A stretch of DNA of 64,000 nucleotides from Nereocystis luetkeana (taxonomy: Eukaryota > Sar > Phaeophyceae > Laminariales > Laminariaceae), in assembly GCA_031213475.1 (NCBI GenBank), contig JARUPZ010000034.1, forward strand, positions 4,239,114 to 4,303,113. The letters are read 5' to 3'. A program made the translations under genes and the position numbers. Of the stretch, positions 11,301 through 23,300 are shown piece after piece (the first letter of the stretch is position 1; every line of letters starts with the position of its first letter). Below the pieces are notes generated by a model, which was not told the DNA's origin, searched no databases, and saw only the letters and a program-made list of their open reading frames with translations.

Positions 11301-14300
11301 CCAAACCGAACAGAATTCGTATTATATATACGAGTACACATAACTTAAAAACAACAACGAGCCACGCCAGCAACAAAACCAGAACAAAAATATGCAGAGC
11401 GTTTACTTGAAAAAAAAACAAAAAAAAAACAGAACAAAAAAACAGTGGAAAAAAAACAAAACAAAACATCAAAACAAAATGAGCACAAGATAATAAGCAG
11501 GACGGAAAAACAAAAAAAGGGCCTGAAAACAGAACAGAAAACATGTTGAAAATACTGAACAAGGACGAAACATCAGACGCGCCATGGCGGATCGCGCATT
11601 CTAGGCTCGTCTCTACAGCTATTGATCGTACATCTTAACCCTTTTAGAACCGCACTCCCATTTTCGGGACAAAACACTCTAATTAAAAGTAGTTTGTCCC
11701 CAAAACGGGCTGGGGTCCTAAAAGGGTTAATGGCAAGTCTGGCTGGTGTGAAAAAAAAACACGAACGAGTGACGTTAGTGTGGTGTTGTGTTGCGTGGCA
11801 TATGGTGTGGTATGGTATGCTGTATATGCGGTATGGCATCGTGTGGTGTGGTATGGTATGGCCTGCTACAAATGCGGTACGGTGCGGTGCGGTATGGTAT
11901 GGTATGGTATGGTATGATATGGTATGGTATGTTTTGGTCTCAAACACGGTGACGACAGACATCAATCAACACCCGATACCTGGGAGACAACAGCCAAAAA
12001 AACAAAACCAGCCAAATTGACAGTATACACATACCAGGTATGACAAGGCCCAAGAACACGACACAAAAGACATCTCATATGAAAAAAACGTTGGACAACA
12101 ACAACAACAACAAAAAGACAATACCAGGTAGCCAATTGCCAACACCTGATATACTAGTAAATAACCAATATCTGGCAGTCAATAGCCAACAGCCGTGATC
12201 TTGACCGAGACGCCCACCTTCGGCTGGGCCAGATAGATCTCGTCCGCTACGGAGCAGACGAGATGGTCTTCGAGCTGAGGAGAGGCCAGGCAGAACCAGC
12301 ACTCTTGGCGCGGGTCCGCCTCGTGGTGGCCGGCCTGCAACCCCCGTTTTGACCACGGAAGGGTTTTGGGTGTAAGTTGGTTTGATTTTGGGTGCTAGTT
12401 TTGGTTTCGGCTTTAGTGTTGGTTTCGGCTTCTGGTGTTGGTTTCCGCTTTGGTGCTGGTGTCGGTTTTTGGTGCGGGTTCGTTATATCTTGGGTGCTAG
12501 TTTTGGTCTCGGTTTTGGTGTTGGTGTTGGTTTCGGTTTTTTGGTGTTGGTTAGGTTGATTTTGGGTGTTCGATTTCGATGCGGGTTACTTCGATTTTGG
12601 GTGTTAGTTTTGGTTTCGATTTTGGTGTTGGTGTTGGTTCCGCGGCTCTGGTGTTGGTGTCGGTTTTTGGTGCGGGTTTGTTTGATTTTGGGTGTTAGTT
12701 TTGGATTCGGTTCTGGTGTTGGCGTAGGTTTTTGGTGTGGGCTAGTTTGATTTTGGGTGTTGGTTCTGGTTTCGGTTTTCGGTGTCGGTGTTGGTTTCGG
12801 TGTTGGTTTTGGTTGCGGGGTTGGTTTCGGTTTTGGTATTGCTGTCGGTTTCGGTACACAGGTATGGTTTGGGCTTTGGTTGGATTTTGGACTTTGTTTT
12901 GTTCTGTTATGTTTTGTTTGGTGCTGTTTTCACAAAATCGTACAAAAACGTCAGCTGTGAGTACGACCGATTGAACGGTTGAAACTCAACTCCGCAAGCT
13001 GCGAAATACGCCAGACACGCTGGTCGGGCGTGCTTGTTCATCACATTTGAACCGTGCTTTCTACCCGTCGACATCCAGCACAACCAGTGTCCGTGCCGAT
13101 TCTTCAACCCTAAGAGAGGTACAAGTTCTGTGCTCACAAAACTACGCCACAGAGATGCTACATCATTACGTACCACGTATCCAGTAAGCAGAGCAGACAA
13201 TGCAATAGTAGTTGTCATTCAGTCCCGTCAACTTCATGGCAAGTCGTCTGCGCGTGCTCTGTGTACTCAACCATCATGCAAGGATGTACCGCAGTTCGGT
13301 GACTCCCCTGGATGCTACCAGGGTCTAGTTTCCGTGTTACACGTACAGGCTATATCGTGTTTTGGTTCCGTTCGGCTCATTTCGTGCGGGATTAATTCAA
13401 TCCGTACATATCTTTGCGCGGGTCTGGTTTGGTTACCTCCGGCTCGTTCCACATCCCATCTCACCAGAAGGGTCCAGCTGCAGCCTGCTGGTGCGTAGCG
13501 CCACACGATACACGCATCAGCATGTGCGAGGCACGGAAAGAAAGAACCGCTGCTAACGGCCCCTACCCCCCCCTCTGACCTCTCCCCTCCCCGCCCTCAA
13601 CGAAAACAAAATAAACAACCGGAGGGAAACGGACAGCGGCGCGCTAGGCCTCCCAGGGCGCGACAAAACCATCACCACGACGACGAGCGAGCGAAGCCGC
13701 ACGCGCCACCAATGACAAGAACGGTCACCAACCACAACCCTTAGATGCCCAGGATAAACGGACGACAGAACGATCAACACGACGGCTAGCGAATGAAACC
13801 GCGCCGCCACCACAAGGACGGTTACAAAACACGCCTGAACAATCAATACCTTGCCGGCCCACTGCCCTCCGCCTTCCGCCGACGCCACCCCCACCGACTC
13901 GGGCTCCTGCCTTGATCTGGCCGGGTTCACCTTGCCCCACTTACAGCTCACCCTGAAGTTCTGGAAACCGCCGGAAAGGGAGGGGGGCGGTAGGGGCGGG
14001 GACGGGTACTCATTATCATGCATGGTCCGTAGTCGTATGACCATATACCCTCGCATCCCTAAAATGCCGGGACGGAGCACGTCGGGTTTTCACCGAACAG
14101 ACAGACTTTGCGTGCACCAAGCGCGATGCGCCGTGAGGTGTTGGGCGAGTCGCATGAAGGGTGAGCTGCATCCCACTACGAACCGGTTGTGAGGCGGACT
14201 TGCACATGGATGACAGCCTCAAGGCGGTTTGGGGGGGGGGGGGGAGACGGGATGGGGGTGGAGGATGGAAGGGGGAGGGGGCTAGGTGACCGGAGGGGGG

Positions 14301-17300
14301 GGTAGGGGAAGGGGGGGGGGGGGCATACCCATGCCATTCATGGCTATAGTCGTATGAGAATATGCCCTCGTATTCCTACGATGCCAGGACGGAGAACGTT
14401 GGGTTCCCGCCGACCAACCAGATATTGCTTGCATCCAGCGCGAAGCGCCTTAAGGTGTTGGGAACGGGTCGACTCGTCGCGTTCCGACTGAAAGCACAAA
14501 CCCCCGAACGTCTTCTACTGTTGACACAGCAAATACGGATGACATTATCACTTCCGTGTTCAAAGCCGACCAGAAGGGAAAACGTGGGAACAAAAAAAAT
14601 AACGCAGGTAAGGCAGCAAACAAACGCGAACGAACAAAAAAACAAAAAAACAAACAAACAAAAAAACAAGAACGGAAGGAAGGAAGGAAGAAAGGGGGGG
14701 GGGGGGAAGGAAGGAAGGAAACCGAGGAGGGAATAAAAAAACAGGAGGAACTAAAAGGGAGAAAGGAAGGAAGTCAGAAGAGGAAAAAGGAAGGACAGGA
14801 AAAAAGGGAGGTGAACAGAAAAGGAAGATAAAATAAAAAAACGCAAGATCGAAACGCAATGACTAAACCAGAGGGAGAATAAAAAAAGGGCAACACAGAC
14901 GGACGGCGGGGCGGGTTTTGAGCCAGACGTTTACAATTCAACGTACCACAAAGGACATCTGGGGTCTGTGGAGCGGGATTGAGTTTCAACAAACATGGAA
15001 GGCGTGTTTGACCAGGGAATACCAGGCACATCGGAGTACGAGGGAGAGAGCGAGTCTGGCTGAGGTTTAGTATAACCCTCCTCTCACCTTGATCGCGCCA
15101 TCAGCCATCGATTCGATAGCCCTGGCAGCCACCTCGTGCGTCGAGAACTCTACAAAGGCGTACCCCTTCTGCGTCATTCGCACCTGTTCACAGAAGAGAG
15201 ACAGGAGAAAAACATGTAGGGGGGCGTGCGCGGGAGGGGGGGGGGGGGGGGGGGGTACTCGATAGGAGAGATGTACTCGATCTCATGCATGGCCGTAGTC
15301 GTATGACCATAGACCCTCGCATCCCTACAATGCCGGGACGGAGCATGTCGGGTTTTCACCGACCAGGCGTACTCACTTGTTGCTTGCCTTTGAAGTAATT
15401 TGACCATCGACCACGCACCCCTTTCGAGACGGAGCACCGTTCCTAGCGCCGTTACTAGCGCCGTTCCTACTTCTGATTAAGAGACACCTCCAACATTGGG
15501 GCGCTCATGACGTTTTTTTTCCCATGAATTACGTGAAAAAATAAAAACGCTTGTCATATCACCTTCCTGTTTCGCCGTTTGTGGCCTCTACCGGGGGGGG
15601 GGGGGGGAGGGGTGTACCCATCATCATGGGGGAGGGGGGGGGAGGGCAAGCATTATTCGAGGTTTTGTAGTGAATATTCGGGCTGCTCATCTGTGCCTGT
15701 GATCGCAAATCCCCCCCCCCCCCCCCTCCCCCTCCTCTAACCTGCAGATCATACGTAGCTCGTGCGGTTGGGTGGGCAGTTCCCCCCACGTCCAGCTCAC
15801 TCTTTTTACAGCCTTCGCCTACCAGAAAAATCGACGCGTTGTACTCATTTGTCAAGCAAGGCTGTCGTCGTATGGCCATACCATAGACCCTCGACATCCC
15901 GGAACAATTCCTGGAAAAAATCGGGCCTGCCTCACCTCAACGATGTCCACCACCTTGCACCCGGCGGACACGAACGCCTCCCTGAGGTCCTGCACCGTTA
16001 CGCTCCCCTCGGTCTTCGGAAGGTTTCCAATGAACACGTTTCGATTTTCTGGGTCCACCGGGGGATCGCCCCCCCTGTCCCCCCCTCCCCCCCCAGCCGC
16101 GTAAGGGGACGCCCCGTGAGAATCCCCGTGCTGCTGGGGACGTCGCTGCGACGTGGGGTAAGGGAGGGAGGCGGAAGGGGTGGGGGGCGAGGGGGGGGGG
16201 GGGGGGGGGTGTTGCAAAAAACGCGATGCTTTTGAGTCATCACGTGGACCACCTTTGAGAACCGTGCCCACGGGTCGGGTAGGGTTATTGCAACTGCAGA
16301 CACGTTTCGGGAGCGCAGATCATCTACAGGTGAATGATCTACAGATAGATCATCAACAGATAGATCGTCTACAGATAAAGGTCTTCTACAGACAGATCGT
16401 CTACAGATAGATCATCTACATATGGATTATCCACACACGGATCATCAACAGATAAAGCATCAACAGATAAATCATCTACAGATAGATTATCAACAGATAG
16501 ATCATCAACAGATCGTCTAGACAATCGAAAACGTAACCTGCCCTTTACGACATGTCGTGCAGGGATCTGTCCCGTACCGATCCCAACCGAGGAAACACGT
16601 CACTATTGTACAGGGAATCATTCCAAAGTTATTCGGCTGCCGCACGACAACAAGAGCTGTGTACCGTAGATCGAAAAATCATGCAGATCAGGCATCTATT
16701 TATCTGCTCTCCGATTTATCTAAATCATGCGGTGGGAGTTGATGATCTCGTGCCAATACAGATCAGCAACCTATCGGCCCTGAAAGGTCTGGGTCATGCA
16801 GTGGGAGTCCATTCTCTGCACGAGGTGTGATCTACATCGAACTAGTGTTGGCCAATAGACGCGTTTTGGGAGACAAACCACGTGGAAATGGAGGGTTTCC
16901 CCACCCTAAATAGTCCGTAAAAAACGCCTGCAACTTCCACGACTGACTCCACGCCGTCTTCTGGCTCGCCCACTCTTGAAGAAAACCCGTTCGCAGAACG
17001 CCGCCACTGCCATGGCAAATCCGACTGCAACCCTTCGCCGCACCGAACCGCGACCGCACCGCCCCGTCCCGTACCGCACCGTACCTTCGTACCGTGCCGC
17101 ACCGCACCACACCACACCACACCACACCGTACCGCACCCTGCCGTACTGCACCGTACCGCTTTGCACCGAACCGCACTGTACCGTAATGTACCCCACCGC
17201 ACCGAACTGCACCATACCATACCATACCATACCGCACCGCACCGCATGGGACCGCACCGTACCACGCCGTACCGAACCGCACCGCACCGCACCGCACCGC

Positions 17301-20300
17301 ATGGGACAGCACAGCACCGCACCGTACCGCACCGTGCCGCGCCGTACCGCACCGTACCGCACCGTACCGTACCGTACCGTACCGTCTTGTGGTTGCCCCA
17401 CGTGAGGCGGATCTGGTTCCCCCCCACGCCGAAGCCTTCCATGGACGCAATGGCCCTGACAGCGTCCTGATGCCTCTCGAACTCGACGAAGCCAAACACG
17501 CTGCCCGGTGTTATGCGTACCTGATTTTTAAGAAAAAAAAAAAAAAAACACGTACAAAAAACAAAAACCGTAGAAGACACAAAAACAAAAAGCAAAGGAG
17601 AGGGAGGGGAAAAAAACCATCTCAAATACCCTAACTACGGTAGATGTGTACCCCGTTCGTCTATTCCCTGGGTACCCGACGGGTAGTACCCGGACGTGTC
17701 ACGATCCGCGCGGGATCGAGTGATACTCAACGCCCGCCGGGTATTGGGAATTGGACCCGGGTATCCGGCTAAAATATGTATACCCCCGTTCGAAGCATCC
17801 CTCCCCCATACTTTCGAAAACCTGTAGAAACAATATTGACTGACGAAAAGGTCAGGGTTTTCAACGCGCACACACAGACATGTGGTTTTTGTAGAAAAGG
17901 GGGGAGAGTTCACACCCGGGTACCCAGGGTACACGGGTACCCGACACGAGCAGGTACCTGGGTACCGGACATGAGCAGGTACCTGGGTACCGGACATGAA
18001 CGGAACCGGTACCCGGGTACCCGTTGCCGGTACCCGGGTACCCGTTATACTTTCGTTCGGGGTCGGGTGTATTCCACTTTGATTCGGTGCTGGTTAATTA
18101 TCGTGCCGGTGTGAAATTGTGGTTCTCCCCTTGCCATGCCGCTTTCATGCAGTAAACAGCACTGTCTGTTGTCCGGGTACCCGGGTACCTGGGTACCCGC
18201 AACCCGGGTACCCGCACTACCCGGTGTCCAGGTACCCGACGGGATACAACTCTTACTATATTTATGATTAAGAAGTAAAACGGACAAAACGAACAGAAGT
18301 AATACTCGTGAAAAAAAGAGAAAATAAGACGTGTGTGTGTGTGTGTGTGTTTTTTTTCAAGTGGATCGAGAAAATGAAACGAAAAAAGAGAAAGCAACAT
18401 CAAAACAAGACACAAACACAAAAAAAAAAAGACAATGATGCAACGGAAATTAGAGAAAACGAAATGAAAAAAAGAGAAATAACATGAAAACAACTCAAAA
18501 TGCAGGGATCGCTCAGCCTGAGCAGTGAGCGGGCGATGCCTGGCACAATACACCACCACCACCACCGCAACCCAACTCACCCCGTTCAACGGTCCCACGG
18601 CACCGAATAGAGTCTCGAGCTGAGCAGCCGTTACATCTCCCGACCTCAGGTTTCCGACGAAAACTGTTGTGTTGTCGGGGTTAACCGGCTGAAGACGGAA
18701 GACAAAAACAGCAGCAAAACAAACACCGACGCACACACACACGAGCGCACACAAGGTCGGGGCAGCGGTAAGGGGGAGGCTTAAAATTCTTCGGAAAAAA
18801 ACGGTCGGTCGTGTAATCGGTCGGTCGGTTGAAATTTATCGGAAAAAAAGTCGGTTCGATTTATTTGGTCGGTCGTTTAAACGGTCGGTTCCATTCCGTC
18901 GGTCGATTCCGTTGGTCGGTCGGTCGGTCGATCGGTTCAATATATTCGGTATCTTCTCAACCTATTTTTGGCCCGCCGGTCGGTCGGTAAATCGGTTCAA
19001 TTTATTCGGTGTATGTTCGATTTAGTCGGTGCGCCGATCACTAGGGATATGTTCAATTCCGTTGGTGAGGTAACAGGCAGTCCGCGTACGTACACGTCTG
19101 GTATCGTACCTGATTCCTGTCACTCTAAACGTGCACTATATTAATGATCAGAAAGTAGGCGGGTTGGCTCTGATGCCGCCCGGTCGGTGAATCGGTTCAT
19201 GATATCAGCTGGTCGGCCGCTTCAATTCGGTTGTCCATGCGTGCAATTTTCCGTCGGTCGATCGATCGATCGGTGCAATTTGGTCGGCCGACATCGATCG
19301 GTGCAATTTGCAATTCCGAGTCTGTTGCAGATACCACACATAGCATGCGCGGCTTGTTTTTAATCGTTTTTTTCGTATGCCCCCCCCATCATTCAGAGCT
19401 CGAGCCTGCTCTCCTCGTGTCCGTGGGTACACGTCGGATACATCTCGATCTACTGCAGACATGTAGATAGATGATGTAGATAGATAATGTAGATATATCA
19501 CGTAGATAGATCATGTAGATAGATCATGTAGCTAGATAATGTAGATATATCACGTAGATAGATCATGTAGATAGGTCATGTAGATAGATCATATATACAG
19601 GTAATGTAGATAGATCATGTAGATAGATCATCTAGACAGATCATGTAGATAGATCATCTAGACAGATAATGTAGATATATCATGTAGATAGATCAAGAAG
19701 ATAGATCATCTAGACAGATTATGTAGATCACCTGGATCCCACCACCCACTACATTCACAAAATTAGAAAAAAAAAAAACAACAACAACAACACCAACACC
19801 AACACCAACAGCTGTGAGATAATTGAGGATTTGGTCGAAAACTCACCTTTACAAGCTGTGTGTGGTAGGTTCTTCGATCGCGCGTGCACACGTACTACGT
19901 ACAGGTTTTCTACGGCCTTCTCCCGCAGGAAATACAGCAGCCCGTACATGAGGAAGACAAAATCGGAAAAGCTGCGGAAGTCGAGGAGTGTGTATGTCCA
20001 TATTTGGGATTAAAGAACAAACGAATTTCCGAGGTTGCGCGTACACAGCAGTATAATAGCTTGCTCCTATAGCGCAGATCTAACCAAGGAAACACGCGCG
20101 AGATGATACAGACTGCCGCTGTGGGGGGGAATATAAGGACCGTTTCGACATCCAATATGAAAGCAAACAGTTTATTCTATTCCACCCGTCAACATGAGCA
20201 ATCCGTAGACCATAGACAGGCACAAAAGAAAACATCTGCCCTGTTTAAGACACTTGCCTCTCTTGTCCCGAAATATAGTGAACACTTCTATACTAATATT

Positions 20301-23300
20301 CAACACAAAATTTCATTACATTTAGGGACAGAATGGTACGTCTCTGGCCAGAATTGTAAGGAATAGACACCTATCTCTCTTCTCCCGAAATAGAGTGACC
20401 ATTTCTATACTAACTTTCAATACAAAATATCAATATATTTAGGGACAAAGTGGTACGTCTCTGGCCGGAATTGTAAGGAATAGACACCTACCTCTCTGTC
20501 CCGAAATATAGTGAATATTTCTATATTAATATTCAATACAAAATTTCATTATATTTAGGGACAAAGTGGTACGTCTCTGGCCGGAATCGTAAGGAACAGA
20601 TACATACCTCTCCCTGTCCCGGAATATAGTGAATATTTCTACACTAATATTCAATACAAAACTTCATATATTTAGAGACAGAGTGGTACGTCTCTGGCCG
20701 GAGTTGTAAGGAACGCTGGGGGTGTAGGCATGAAGACCAAACATATCCTTACTAGTTAAGAGCTGAATGTCTGTCCGATGTGTGTTGGTTATCAGCCCCG
20801 CCTTTGGCAGAGGAAGGAGTGAGAATGGACGCACACCATTTTGACACTAGAAACAAACCTAACGTCTGTCGATGCTATTTTATTAGATACATAATGTGAC
20901 ACCGATTTTCCTTGCGCTGGTCGTCATGCCTTTCGTTCCAAGAGGGGGGGGGGGGTCTGCTGTATACATGTATAGACTTTCAAAATTCAACAGCTGGTGG
21001 GTCTTTCGTCGTTTTTATTAAAAAAATGCATAAAAAACGAAAAACAAAAAAAGTCGTCGGTGTTCACCTTGCGTCACCCCCGCCTCTGAACGCCTCCGAA
21101 GGGAAACCTTGTCGCATCTACCTTTACAACCCCTTCACAGCGCCTACTGTAGAAAAAAAGAGAAAGTTCAGGCCGTTTCTTTGGCGATACTAGTTTGAGG
21201 TTCAAAGGTGGTTGATGAGGCTCAAAGATGGTTGCTCAGGTTCCAAGATGGTGGATGAGGTTCAAAGATGGTTGATGAGGTTTCAAAATGGGACCCTGTT
21301 GTCTCTTTTGCTGTTCGTCGGGCTTGAGGGGGAACAAGTCGAACGTAAGCGCCGATTACAGCATCGTCCACACACCAATCACCCCCGGGCTGATGGAGCA
21401 CAATGGTCGACGCAACCAAGGTACATATACCGCACGCATGCAGCATGCTGATTGATACTCGTGCTGCTGCTGCTGCTGCTGTGCGCTCTTCCTGTACATG
21501 TACGGATGATGACATCGCACTTATCGTGGTTTCGGTCGATACCTGATACAATCAAGTCAGTAGGGTGGATCTATCAAGAAGAAAACAATATGCACGCACT
21601 CACACACTCAGCCTCCCCCCTCTCCCCTCCTCCCCCCCCCTCCCCCCCCGACGACCGCAGCAGCGTCCCCAAGCTCTCTCCCCCCCTTCCTCCGCTCTCT
21701 ACCCCCCCCCCCCTCCTCTCAGAAGTAGGAAAGGTGCTCCGCCTCCAGAGAGGTGCGTGGACAATACTAAATTGACTCAAGGCAAGCAACTAATGAGTAC
21801 GCCCACCACCCCCCCCCCCCCTAACCCGCCTCCCACCTCTCTCGCCCGCACCCCCCCCCTTCAACCTCTCCCACCCCTCTACCACCCCCTCCATCCCCAC
21901 TCCCCACCCTTAGCGCCTTTGTTTTACTCACCCCAGACTGCCCGCCGCCTCGGCCGCGTCCCCCCTGCCCTCCCCTCCCCTCCCCTCCCCGCCCGCCCCA
22001 AAAAAACATCCCGGAGTCGGCACGCCTTCCGTCTTCCTGCGCGGAAATCCTCGACGCCCACGCCTTGTCCCCCCCCCCCTGTCGAACGAAACGTAATGCA
22101 AACAGCGACACGAAGCCCCGTGTATGCGTGACAACAGCACGATGAAGATGAACGTAGTATAAGTAAGTGGCTGTTTTAACAAGAATTCCGGTGAATAGCA
22201 GGTTTCGTAAATACCTTGCAGGCCCCATCAGGTACTGGTACCCGGTACATTATTGGCACTGCGAAACGTTGGGCAGACTACATATAATTCCAAGAGTTTT
22301 GTCCCCCGTAAATTATAATTATAGGCACACACACGTCCTTTGAATTCTGCAGCTTCAGATTTCGTCTTCTTCACATGCGGGATGTAAATCCTGCATGAGG
22401 CCGTACGAAACTCGTAGTACGCGCGATTCGAAATACGAGTGGCGTGACTAGAGTACGACACACGGCTTGCAAACTTGACTTTCGACAAAACCCTCGATCT
22501 CGCAGCTGATGATTTTGTTCTTTTCAAGTTTATAAATAACGTGTGTGTTGTTCTTAAGGGGGAAACGAATACCAACATTACCACCAGCACCAACACCAGC
22601 ACCAACACCAACAACACCAACACCACCAGCACCACCAACACCAACAGCACCAACACCAACACCAACAACACCAACACCACCAGCACCACCAACACCAACA
22701 GCACCACCAACACCAACAGCACCAACACCAACACCAACAACACCAACACCAACACCAACACCGACACCACTAACACCTACAGCACCAACACCAACACCAA
22801 AATCACCACCCCCTACACCCACCAACACCCCCCCCCCCCCCTACCACCCACCCTCACCCACCATCGTCACCCCCAACCCCCCAACATACCTGAACACCGC
22901 CCCCCCGACCGCCTCCGCCACTCCCGCCCGCCCCGCCCAGAACCTTCCTCGCAACATAGGGGCAGTCGGTGGTGTCGGCGGCCCTCCTCGACAGCTCGTC
23001 CTTCTTCATGAAAGCGATAGGCTCGAGGTTGAGAGCGTGAATCCACTTTTTCGTCTTGTCCTTGGGCACAGCCAACCCCTGCGCTAGCTCCCCGAGGGCG
23101 ATGAATCTGTGCACCGTGGCGCGTGGGTTGGGGGGGGGGGGGGGGGGGGTTGGAGACAGGGGTGGAGGTAGGGGTGGGGGTGGGGGGAGAGTGGGGACGG
23201 GGCGGAGGGGTGTACTCGATATCATGCACGGCCGCAGTCGTATGACCATAGACCCCTCTCATCCCAGCAATGCCGGGACACGCGGACTCATTATCATGCA

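Noticed and set aside
16832-17625. Three overlapping 190-240-codon minus-strand ORFs (Val-Arg-Tyr-Gly repeats)
   Set aside because: A 5-bp repeat lacking stops opens all frames. Only exon 9 (17383-17520) has RRM content.
22228-22828. Val/Leu-rich and Gly/Val-rich minus-strand ORFs
   Set aside because: Translation of the ACCAAC microsatellite on the opposite strand.
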